NCBI GenBank assembly: GCA_910578585.1 | Contig: CAJTRG010000007.1 | Coordinates: forward strand, 1 to 64,000 | DNA length: 64,000 nt | Direction: 5' to 3' | From: an uncultured Mailhella sp. | Lineage (GTDB): Bacteria; Desulfobacterota; Desulfovibrionia; Desulfovibrionales; Desulfovibrionaceae | Part shown: in pieces, positions 1 to 7,450 of the stretch | Layout of the letters: each line of letters opens with the position of its first letter | How positions within the stretch are numbered: the stretch's first letter is position 1 | Translations under genes and position numbers: made by a program | Notes under the pieces: generated by a model | What the model saw: only the letters and a program-made list of their open reading frames with translations | What the model was told of the DNA's origin: nothing | Databases searched by the model: none

Positions 1-276
1 AAGAATTAATTAAAGCTATAAAAATAGCTCTTGAAAAATTACACCTCTTGATGCAAAAAACTGGTTTAAATCTTGTGGGTATTATTCTTAATATTACAAG
101 GAAACGATCTAGACCTGATAGCAGAAGATATAGAACATCCACTTCTTGTTCCGGGAGATAAAATCATGATCACCAATGCGGGCGCATACGCAGCTGTTCT
201 ATCCCCTATTCAGTTTGCTTCACAGGAAAAACCAAAGGAATTATTTGTCACTGTTGACGGTGCAATAGCAGAATAA
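1..276 (+). pseudogene. Remnant of a PLP-dependent Orn/DAP/Arg-type decarboxylase
   Basis: The last ~55 codons before the stop at 274-276 read like the C-terminal beta-barrel of the ornithine/diaminopimelate decarboxylase family: a stretch ending LLVPGDKIMITNAGAYAAVL, with the family's GD...AGAY pattern. A different frame, open from the window edge to a stop at 159-161, begins with a helix and strand like the family's TIM-barrel region (ALEKLHLLMQKTGLNLVGI). Between them, most of the middle of the protein is missing. The simplest reading is a gene with a large internal deletion plus a frame change. No good start codon or ribosome-binding site is visible; the only in-frame initiator for the C-terminal part is a TTG at 73. 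The family assignment rests on short motifs, so confidence is moderate. Confidence 0.45.
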
Positions 277-293
277 GGACAGTATGTACTCCA

Positions 294-338
294 CCCCATT
301 TATTGGTCAATTCAAAACCAATAAATGGGGTATTTTTC
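294..338 (+). terminator. Strong stem-loop with T tract after the decarboxylase remnant
   Basis: A perfect 14-bp inverted repeat (CCCCATTTATTGGT at 294-307, its complement at 317-330) with a 9-nt loop is followed by a T-rich tract. It lies 18 bases past the stop of the decarboxylase remnant and fits a Rho-independent terminator. The stem core CCCCATTTATTGG also occurs in the inverted repeat at 18451-18499, so it may derive from a mobile-element end. Confidence 0.6.
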
Positions 339-340
339 AA

Positions 341-595
341 TTAAATATTTTTTGCAGTCCAAGCAATCAGTATTTTATAATGATTTTCAAGTTCAGTTTT
401 GCTGGCAGAAACAAGTTCTTTTCTATCTATGCACGTTTGTATGATTTCTTTTTCAACACCCTGCAAACACGCAGCCAGTTCTTTTTTCGTTTTTATACAG
501 ATATTGTTTTCAACAAAATAGCTGGCCTGCAAAATGAAAAACGCCATTTTATACAAATTTTGCAAATCTTCCCTGTACTCGTCCGCAGCATTCAT
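341..595 (-). CDS. Small hypothetical protein (84 aa)
   Basis: The frame is open from 658, but its first possible start (GTG) lies inside the terminator hairpin of the upstream gene. The internal ATG at 595 (MNAADEYREDLQNL...) is therefore the more likely start, although no convincing Shine-Dalgarno precedes it. The product is predicted to be helical, soluble and charged, without signal peptide or membrane segment. Its pattern of evenly spaced Tyr/Leu/Lys residues loosely recalls HEPN-type helical proteins, but I cannot assign a family. It could also be the tail of a decayed gene. Confidence 0.4.
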   Translation of the reverse strand: MNAADEYREDLQNLYKMAFFILQASYFVENNICIKTKKELAACLQGVEKEIIQTCIDRKELVSASKTELENHYKILIAWTAKNI

Positions 596-636
596 TTTCA
601 GCAAATGAAAACTCGACTTTCCTTTCCAGTTTGCAT

Positions 637-661
637 AAAAAAACGTGGATTGCTCCACGTT
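637..661 (-). terminator. Rho-independent terminator of the sensor-like gene
   Basis: On the minus strand, an 8-bp stem (AACGTGGA / TCCACGTT, loop GCAA) is followed directly by a run of T (A-run 637-643 on plus). It sits immediately after the stop codon at 664-666. Confidence 0.8.
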
Positions 662-663
662 CT

Positions 664-3600
664 TTATTTTTTATCTGTGTCATCAATGGGGAAGAAAGAA
701 AGCTGTACGATTTTCTCTTCTTTTTTCGATTTAGCCGCTTCTTCGTCCTCATCTTTTGGATTGGAATAATCCAGTAAAATATCCAAGCCGGATTTTTCGA
801 CCTTTTCTTCTTTTTTCTTATTCGTTTTCTTTTTGGCTTTTTCTTCTTTGACATCCACAAGCATTTCAGCAGATAATTCCAAAATATGAGCCTCATCAGC
901 AACCTGATCAGTATCTTCTGCTGTTTTTTCCTGTTCAGAATTTTGGCTTTGCTCTTCTGTAAAACTTACTGTTTCCCTGTTTTTAATAGATTCTGAAACA
1001 TTTACAGTGCGTTCTGTTTGTTCCTCTGAATTTTCAGCATGCTCATCAGCTTGTGCACTATCAGAAACATTTTGCTCATGTGCTTCTTTGTTCTGTAAAT
1101 TTTCTTCACGCAAAGAAACTAAACCAGACTGCACAAAAACAGATTCCTTGGTGATTTCTTCCACATGTTCCACATCATCAAAGGCATTGCGCAAACTTGC
1201 CGGCGGCAAATCCTCATCTGCTTCCACTTCATAGCTTGTTTCACTGGGCAGGAAACTTAAGGTAATTTTTGGCTTTTCAATTTGAACACCGGCTGTTTCG
1301 ACAGCTTGAATTTCTTTTAGCTGTGCTTCTTCTGTCGTTTTTTCTTCATGCAAAGGTGTAAGGCTCAGTGAACTTTCCTCAGCCTGTTTATTTTCAGATG
1401 CTTCTGTCTGTTCTTTCGTTTCAGAAGAAATCTCTTCTGTTTTTTCACCAAAAGATAAAAACTCGCTGGAAACGTGCGTATCTGCTTCCTGCGCATCTTT
1501 TGGCATATCTGCATTTATTTCTAAAGAAATATTTTCAGAACCAGCTGTTTTATCTTCTGCATTTTCAGCAGAACTGTCTGCCGCCTTATCTGCAAAGGAA
1601 AGAAGTTCGTCTGTTTGATTTACGCTATCAGTGGCTTGCTCATCTTGCTCAGTTTCAGAAATCTTCCTAATGAAAAGAGCCTCTTTATCAACAACATCCT
1701 GCACAGGAGTATTTTCTTTTGCATGGGAAACGAAATTCGGTTCAATGGGCTTTGGTTCGCCAACCAAGGTATCCATATCTTTTTCTTCCTGCTTAACCTG
1801 AACGTGCGGCGTGCCCTTTAATGCTTTGGCAAACTTGGAAAATACACCATGTTTTTCTTCTTTAAAATCATAGACACCTGTCTGCTTTGCAGGTTCTTCA
1901 TGAGCTTGATTTCCATAATTTCCATACTGTTCTGAAACCTGTGGATGATTTTTCTTTTCTAAAGAAGAAACAGAGCCATCCACAACAGAACCGGCATGTA
2001 CAACTTCTGTTTTCAAGCGCTTCTTGACGGCTTTTTGGACTTTCTTATTAATATCTTTAACAACGGCATGGGAAGCTTCAATATCAGTAATAGGCGGAAT
2101 ATCTTTATCTCCCAGAATTTCAGTCACAGCTGTGCATAAATCCTCGCGCCCAATATTGTCAGGCAAGGTGTGTTCACAGCCAGCCAGCCGCAGAAAATCC
2201 ATGTCCTTGGCGGATTGATACAAGCCCACGCAGGGCACGTGGCTAATACCCAAATTATCTTCCAGCAAGCGAATACCCGCAATCACAGCACTGCAGCCAT
2301 TGGCAGAAAGCGCACTGTGCACAAGTACCAGAGAAGCAGGCTTTTTCTCATAAAAAGCCAAAGCACTTTCCACATCAAGAGCTTCCCAGGTTTCGTATCT
2401 GTTCAGATAATAAACAATATTTTGCCGCTGAATGGCAAGAGGCGAAATAATAAGAATACTTGTTTCTTTCTTGGTGGTAATAAAGCTTGGTGCTTCATCT
2501 TCGTCAAGCTCATCCAGTTCCTGCTCACTGCCGCGCGTAAAAACAATGTTGCCGCCGCTCAGTCCGGAATTTTTCTTCTGATAACTGGCTTCGCTGTGGG
2601 AAAGAACAATATCATCAAGAGAAGCATAGGATAAAGGCTTTTCACCGTTTTGATCCATGGCAAGACATTGCATACTAAAGGAAAAACTCAGACCATTGGG
2701 TGAAGTGCGAAGTTCCACCTCCCCGTTATAAGCTGAAGAAAGTTCCCAGGCCTTGACCAGAGTCAAAATGCTTCTTTGCACTGGCGGACGGCCCTTGCCG
2801 GAATCACTGATAGTAAACACAATATGTCCGGGGTTTGGACTGTTCGCGCGCCGCACCCGTACACTGATCACACCCTTCTCTGTGGCCCGAATAGCATCCC
2901 GCAAAAGCAGAGAAAGCACAACTTCAAGTCCCGCCTTATCCCCGCGATAATGCAAGCCAATACTGGGAGCAATATACCAGCCGAGCCCCACTTGTCTGTC
3001 CTGCGCTTCTGCCCGGATATTATCACAAGCCTGCGTAATCAAAGTTTTGACATTGAATAATTCATTAACTTGTGAATGAACAGGCTCTTTTTGCGCGAGT
3101 TCTGTAATATGCCCCAACATGCCGGATAAATCCCGACAAGCCAAAACCAGCGAAGAAGTATGTCCCTGTAAACGTTTTGTGCGTTCCACCACTTCATCAA
3201 TGGCGTTGATAGAATTTTTTTCCAATCTGTCACCAAGCTCTTTTTCATCCAACCAGGACAGAGAATCCATATATTCTTCAGTTTTTAAATCAAAATCCAA
3301 AAAGCAGGTTTCACGCATAATTCTGTCAAAGGGCTCACGAAGCTTCAATTCCACGCGGTACAGCGCGTCCCGCATAATGGAATTATTTTCCGCAAAGGCA
3401 CTGACAATATCTTCATGGCTGAGCTGTTCATCAAAAATATTTTTTTCTGTTTGCCGCGGAGCCAAAAAGATGGCAACCATTGCAACTAATAAGCCTAAAT
3501 AATTGAGAAAATACCATTCTGAATTGTAGCGAAAAGCAAGCGCACCCAAGCTGCCAAGCCCAATGGCCAGGCACACAAAGGCATACAGTTTTGCGCCTTT

Positions 3601-4647
3601 ACGTCCAGTAAGAACCAAGGGCACAGTAAAAATAAATAAAACAAGCCCAAACAAACCCCACAAGGGTGCAAAACGCAAAATATAATAATAATCCGGCAAA
3701 GGCACAAAAAGAACAATCAGCGGGAATATTGCCGGAATAGCCAGAAATTGCAGTAAGCTGTCAAAATGCGGACTTTTCTTTTCAGTAACCAGCAAATGTC
3801 TGCCAATATGAGGCAGGAAGAAAAGCGCCAAACTTGCGGCAATAATGCCCACCATATCCAGATATTCGAATTTTCCCTGCACATTTTGCGGCACGCCCCA
3901 AACATATTGCACAAGAGCAGCAAGGCACAAAAATGCTGCCCAAATTCTGGCATCGCCTTCTTCTTTTGCGCCGCGCCAGAAACTGAAAAGCATAAGCACA
4001 AAAATAGCCAATAAAATAAAGGGAGTAAAACGGCGATCAAAGGTAAAAGGCGCACTCGCCGGAGAAAGCAGTTTTGGAGAAAACCAAACAGTAGGCACCC
4101 CTGGAGAATAAATCAACAGTTCCCCGCCGTCACGAAGCGGCGTCAAATCATATAAACCACTGTGGAAAATATTGATATTGTTTTCATCGGCAACATCAAA
4201 ATTTTCAGTATGATTTTTCCGTTCCTTTGTATACACATCTTCTGCAACCTGCCAGCGCTTCGTTCCATTGGAATACATGAGCACATGGCTGTTCTTGGGC
4301 AGGAAATTTCCCAAATCCAGATAGGCGGCAGGAGCATCTTTATCCTTTATTTTATCAAAAGAAATCAAAAACCAATAGGTGCCCGGTTCTTTCTTGAGGG
4401 CAAGCACATCATAAGGCAAAAATTCACTTTTCTGCGCCAAAGCACTTTTGGCGTCTTTTGCATCCAAATTATAGGCATAACGAATATAAGGGGCTAAATA
4501 AACAGGCTCTTCAGGAGCAACAGCAACAATAGATAGAATTTCTTCCTGTGGTAATTCAATATCAGGCGCGGCAAAGGCAGAACAAATAAAACTGCAAATA
4601 AAAACAAAAACACTCAAAAACTGAACTATATATTTTTGTGGCTTCAT
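664..4647 (-). CDS. Degenerate hybrid sensor-kinase-like membrane protein with long acidic tail
   Basis: 1,327 residues. Residues 1-27 form a signal peptide ending SAFA. Residues ~30-200 look like the extracytoplasmic beta-sandwich of 7TMR-DISM receptors. Residues ~207-397 hold seven hydrophobic helices. Residues ~420-535 are a DHp-like helical region, ~568-660 a HATPase-like domain with an intact G1 box (DSGKG), and ~729-845 a receiver-like fold. Residues ~870-1327 form a Glu/Lys/Ser-rich, apparently disordered tail with recurring LSF clusters. Key catalytic residues are missing. The H-box (normally HELRTPL) reads LKLREPF, the N-box Asn is Asp (LLLRDAIRATEKG), the receiver phospho-Asp position is His (LVLVHSAL), and its acidic pair and Lys are absent. 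It is probably a signalling scaffold or pseudokinase rather than an active kinase. It is followed by its own terminator and preceded by a 14-bp palindrome at 4682-4695. Confidence 0.75.
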   Translation of the reverse strand: MKPQKYIVQFLSVFVFICSFICSAFAAPDIELPQEEILSIVAVAPEEPVYLAPYIRYAYNLDAKDAKSALAQKSEFLPYDVLALKKEPGTYWFLISFDKIKDKDAPAAYLDLGNFLPKNSHVLMYSNGTKRWQVAEDVYTKERKNHTENFDVADENNINIFHSGLYDLTPLRDGGELLIYSPGVPTVWFSPKLLSPASAPFTFDRRFTPFILLAIFVLMLFSFWRGAKEEGDARIWAAFLCLAALVQYVWGVPQNVQGKFEYLDMVGIIAASLALFFLPHIGRHLLVTEKKSPHFDSLLQFLAIPAIFPLIVLFVPLPDYYYILRFAPLWGLFGLVLFIFTVPLVLTGRKGAKLYAFVCLAIGLGSLGALAFRYNSEWYFLNYLGLLVAMVAIFLAPRQTEKNIFDEQLSHEDIVSAFAENNSIMRDALYRVELKLREPFDRIMRETCFLDFDLKTEEYMDSLSWLDEKELGDRLEKNSINAIDEVVERTKRLQGHTSSLVLACRDLSGMLGHITELAQKEPVHSQVNELFNVKTLITQACDNIRAEAQDRQVGLGWYIAPSIGLHYRGDKAGLEVVLSLLLRDAIRATEKGVISVRVRRANSPNPGHIVFTISDSGKGRPPVQRSILTLVKAWELSSAYNGEVELRTSPNGLSFSFSMQCLAMDQNGEKPLSYASLDDIVLSHSEASYQKKNSGLSGGNIVFTRGSEQELDELDEDEAPSFITTKKETSILIISPLAIQRQNIVYYLNRYETWEALDVESALAFYEKKPASLVLVHSALSANGCSAVIAGIRLLEDNLGISHVPCVGLYQSAKDMDFLRLAGCEHTLPDNIGREDLCTAVTEILGDKDIPPITDIEASHAVVKDINKKVQKAVKKRLKTEVVHAGSVVDGSVSSLEKKNHPQVSEQYGNYGNQAHEEPAKQTGVYDFKEEKHGVFSKFAKALKGTPHVQVKQEEKDMDTLVGEPKPIEPNFVSHAKENTPVQDVVDKEALFIRKISETEQDEQATDSVNQTDELLSFADKAADSSAENAEDKTAGSENISLEINADMPKDAQEADTHVSSEFLSFGEKTEEISSETKEQTEASENKQAEESSLSLTPLHEEKTTEEAQLKEIQAVETAGVQIEKPKITLSFLPSETSYEVEADEDLPPASLRNAFDDVEHVEEITKESVFVQSGLVSLREENLQNKEAHEQNVSDSAQADEHAENSEEQTERTVNVSESIKNRETVSFTEEQSQNSEQEKTAEDTDQVADEAHILELSAEMLVDVKEEKAKKKTNKKKEEKVEKSGLDILLDYSNPKDEDEEAAKSKKEEKIVQLSFFPIDDTDKK

Positions 4648-4681
4648 AAATAAAACCTGTTATTCCTTTATAATAAAGGAT

Positions 4682-4695
4682 AATAGTATACTATT
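4682..4695. promoter_or_regulatory. 14-bp perfect palindrome upstream of the sensor-like gene
   Basis: AATAGTATACTATT is a perfect palindrome 35-48 bases upstream of the start codon at 4647, inside the short gap between the M23 peptidase terminator and the sensor-like gene. Its position fits an operator or promoter-overlapping site. No regulator is assigned. Confidence 0.3.
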
Positions 4696-4734
4696 TTATG
4701 AACATGAGCAAGGGCTGAAAAAGGCATTTTCGCG

Positions 4735-4759
4735 AAAAAAAGAGGGGCAGTCCCCTCTT
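4735..4759 (-). terminator. Rho-independent terminator of the M23 peptidase gene
   Basis: On the minus strand, a GC-rich stem (AAGAGGGG / CCCCTCTT) with a 4-nt loop is followed by six or more T. It begins two bases after the peptidase stop codon at 4762-4764. Confidence 0.85.
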
Positions 4760-4761
4760 TC

Positions 4762-6315
4762 CTATCGTATTCCGTCAAGCCATTTTTGCGCGTCAAAATC
4801 TTCCAGTTTTGTCTTTCCGTCAAGCATGGATTCCAATTCCTGAATAGTTTCCAAATAACCCGGCATTTGCTCATCGCGAAGCGGCGCTTTGCTTGGGATA
4901 ATAATCTTATCAGGGTTCACATATTGTCCGTTTTTCTTAATCCTGAAATCAAGGTGCGGGCCTGTGGATAAGCCAGTTGAGCCCACATAGCCAATCACTT
5001 GCCCCTGTGTCACTCTTGCCCCGCTCCTGATGCCCTTTGCATAGCCGGATAAATGGGCATACTGCGTTTCCAGACCGCCCTTATGCTTCAAAAGGATTAA
5101 ATGTCCGTAACCGCCCGTATAAGCTGCCCGCTGAACTGTGCCGTCCCCAACAGCCATAACCGGCGTACCAATGGGCGCCGCATAATCAATAGCTGGATGA
5201 GCGCGGGTTATGCCCAAAATGGGATGCTTGCGTCCCATGGAAAAACGGGAACTGATCCGCGTAAAATGCACAGGCGTTCTTAAAAATGCTTTTTGCAGGG
5301 CTTTGCCGTTTCTATTGAAATAACTGAGTTTGCCGTCTTCTTCAGAATCGTGATATAAAAAGGCTTCATATAAAACATTATTATTCACAAAACGGGCTGT
5401 AATAATTCTGCCGTAGCCGTTAAAATTCCCGTCACGATAGCGTTTTTCAACAAGCGAGGCAAAGGTGTCTCCTTCTTTAATTTCCCGTGCAAAGTCAATA
5501 TCATAGGAGAAAACATCAGCAAGGCGTATCGCAAAAGTGGCATTTTCGCCCTGCTCGATCACGGCATTATAGAAATTGCTGGAAACTTTGCCTTCAACAA
5601 AAGAAAGCTTGTAATCATAGACAATTTCTTCAACCGCAACATGATAATCCTCACCAGATTGCTGAATAAGAATTTTATGGGTACTGTCAAATTCATATTC
5701 AAATTGTTTTAAACTTTTATCATTTAAATCAATCAAAAGAAAAAACGGAGTATTCAATTTTAGCGATGTCAGCGAATAAATACTTTTTCCTTCATCCACA
5801 AGCTGCAAAATTCTGGGAAAAGTAATCCAGCCATTCAAGAGAGACCCTAAACTGTCCCCGCTGGCAATAGTTGATTTTAAGCGGATAAGCTTATCGCCTG
5901 TTACTTCAATTTCATATTCTTTCTTAGGAGCCTGCGGTACAAGGATAAAAACACATTCATCCCGCAAAAACTGTACAAAATCAGCATATTCTTCCCTGAA
6001 ACTATCCATGATAAACATGTATTCTTCCTGAATAGTTCCGCCCATGGTCGCAATAAAGGTGCGCATGGTTGAACGGGCCATGATATCATATTCCCGATCT
6101 ACTTCTTCTTCACTGAAAGAATTTTCATCAGCAGCTATTTCTTGGGAAGAGCTTTCCTGACTAGTAATTTCCTCGGAATTTGCAGTTTGCGCTGTTTCTT
6201 CGCCATTTTGATCTGCAAACGCGACAGAAGCCTCAAGCGCAAATATCAGCACAAAAATGCAAATAAAATAATATAGATACGTTTTTATATTCGTTATTTC
6301 TTTACACATACTCAT
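4762..6315 (-). CDS. M23-family murein peptidase (LytM-like), secreted
   Basis: 517 residues. A long hydrophobic N-terminal segment (to about residue 34, ending SVAFA) should act as signal peptide or anchor, followed by a Glu/Ser-rich linker. The middle part resembles the LysM/OapA-like region found before M23 domains. The C-terminal ~110 residues hold the peptidase core: HPAIDYAAP supplies the first zinc ligands (His and Asp), HLSGYAKGIRSG follows, and GPHLDFR stands where most members have GPHLHFE. The third ligand is therefore Asp rather than His, a variant I recall from some M23 subfamilies, so activity is not ruled out. The likely role is cutting peptide cross-links in the periplasmic cell wall. 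It is monocistronic, with terminators on both sides. Confidence 0.85.
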   Translation of the reverse strand: MSMCKEITNIKTYLYYFICIFVLIFALEASVAFADQNGEETAQTANSEEITSQESSSQEIAADENSFSEEEVDREYDIMARSTMRTFIATMGGTIQEEYMFIMDSFREEYADFVQFLRDECVFILVPQAPKKEYEIEVTGDKLIRLKSTIASGDSLGSLLNGWITFPRILQLVDEGKSIYSLTSLKLNTPFFLLIDLNDKSLKQFEYEFDSTHKILIQQSGEDYHVAVEEIVYDYKLSFVEGKVSSNFYNAVIEQGENATFAIRLADVFSYDIDFAREIKEGDTFASLVEKRYRDGNFNGYGRIITARFVNNNVLYEAFLYHDSEEDGKLSYFNRNGKALQKAFLRTPVHFTRISSRFSMGRKHPILGITRAHPAIDYAAPIGTPVMAVGDGTVQRAAYTGGYGHLILLKHKGGLETQYAHLSGYAKGIRSGARVTQGQVIGYVGSTGLSTGPHLDFRIKKNGQYVNPDKIIIPSKAPLRDEQMPGYLETIQELESMLDGKTKLEDFDAQKWLDGIR

Positions 6316-6353
6316 AAATTACTTTAAACCAGCTTTTCCCATCTGTAAAGAAA

Positions 6354-6394
6354 AAATTAAAAAAATAATGCCCCTTATTCCTGAGGGGCATTAT
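6354..6394 (-). terminator. Terminator upstream of the M23 gene, for the small transcript at 6460-6646
   Basis: On the minus strand, TAATGCCCCT pairs with AGGGGCATTA around a short loop and is followed by a long T-rich run. No annotated gene of normal size ends here, so it probably ends a transcript carrying the 28-residue ORF, or read-through from the TPR gene. Confidence 0.7.
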
Positions 6395-6459
6395 GCATAG
6401 GCACATATTTGGGGTAATAACATGAATATTCATGTATTCCAAACATTATAAACACTTCA

Positions 6460-6546
6460 TCAAAATAAGAATACTGTACACAATGGACTCAACCATGTGG
6501 TACTTAATGCGACCAATATGATAAAACCATCCTTTGTTTTACTCAT
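6460..6546 (-). CDS. Candidate 28-residue hydrophobic small protein
   Basis: An ATG at 6546 is preceded by GGGGTG seven bases upstream, a usable Shine-Dalgarno. It opens a 28-codon frame: a short polar start (MSKTKDG) followed by ~20 mostly hydrophobic residues, which is the shape of a single-span membrane peptide. The frame ends before the terminator at 6354-6394. It lies in a 330-bp gap between the TPR and M23 genes that also holds strong stem-loops. It may equally be a small RNA; no homologue is recognised. Confidence 0.35.
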   Translation of the reverse strand: MSKTKDGFIILVALSTTWLSPLCTVFLF

Positions 6547-6565
6547 ATAATCACCCCGCAGGATT

Positions 6566-6631
6566 CACCCCGCCTCGCATTCAGACGGGGTGACATCTTT
6601 CAGTTCTGAGCGCCAACAACAGCCCTGAAAG
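6566..6631 (-). other. Two stem-loops below the TPR gene
   Basis: CACCCCGCC...GACGGGGTG (6566-6592) and CTTTCAG...CTGAAAG (6597-6631) are adjacent inverted repeats just past the TPR stop codon. Neither is followed by a T tract on the minus strand. They look like RNA structure (3'-end protection or a leader for the 28-aa ORF) rather than a classical terminator. Confidence 0.45.
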
Positions 6632-6646
6632 ACAGGAGGGGATTTC

Positions 6647-7207
6647 TTATGCCGCTATAAAAGAGTATAAGTCTTTTGCGTCCTGGTTATCCGGCAATTC
6701 TTTGAGAGCTTCTTCCAAATGGGAGCGAGCTTCGTCTTTTTTGCCAAGATAAATAAGACAGCCAGCTAAAGTAATTCGGATTTGAGGATCTTTGGTTTCC
6801 CCATAAAATTTTTCTACATAGGATACAGCTTCATCAACTTTATCCAAAGCATATGCTTCCTGAACCAAACAGCCAAGGGCAACTGTGTTTGTTGTTTTGA
6901 TTTCAAGAGCGTTTTTGAAATATTCAAATGCATCAGCGTGCATTTCTTTGGTCATGGCAACAAGTCCGAGGCCTGTATAGGCATTGTCGGTTTTTTCAAG
7001 TTCAAGAGCTTTTTGATAATGCAAGAATGCGCTATCATAATCACCAAGTTGAACAGCAATTGTTGCAAGACCCATTTGTGGTGCTGAAAATTCACTGCCA
7101 CTTGCAGCGGCTTTTTCGTAATACTCTGCAGCCTTTTCATATTCACCCATAAAAAGGTAACATTCGCCTAATTCTTTGTTGATTTCATAATCTAATAAAT
7201 CACTCAT
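6647..7207 (-). CDS. Tetratricopeptide repeat protein
   Basis: 186 residues from the ATG at 7207, chosen because it follows a purine-rich GGAGGGGAAAG Shine-Dalgarno; the frame extends upstream to 7357 without a better signal. Nearly the whole protein is built from TPR units: ECYLFMGEYEKAAEYYEKAA, TIAVQLGDYDSAFLHYQKAL, a unit around FEYFKNALEIKTTN, and AGCLIYLGKKDEARSHLEEA. There is no signal peptide or membrane segment, so it is probably a cytoplasmic protein-protein interaction scaffold. The partner is unknown and the neighbours give no clear hint. Confidence 0.8.
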   Translation of the reverse strand: MSDLLDYEINKELGECYLFMGEYEKAAEYYEKAAASGSEFSAPQMGLATIAVQLGDYDSAFLHYQKALELEKTDNAYTGLGLVAMTKEMHADAFEYFKNALEIKTTNTVALGCLVQEAYALDKVDEAVSYVEKFYGETKDPQIRITLAGCLIYLGKKDEARSHLEEALKELPDNQDAKDLYSFIAA

Positions 7208-7450
7208 GGTTTCTTTCCCCTCCATACGATAAGTTTTGTGCCTCATGGCATACTCACCTATTAGCATTTCACGTGCCAAAATAAAAATTTTATTATATTT
7301 CAATAGCTTATATTTTGACACTTTTTTGGTTTTCTCTTTTTGTCGGACATTTGACAAAAAAATGGAAAATTTTTCCTGTCAGTTAATAGACAAAGAAAAC
7401 ACTATCCAATGCAAAAAAAATACCGTATTCTCTTTGTACAAGGAAAAAAC

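Noticed and set aside
2170..2634. Plus-strand ORF opposite the sensor-like gene
   Set aside because: Antisense shadow with no ribosome-binding site or recognisable domain.
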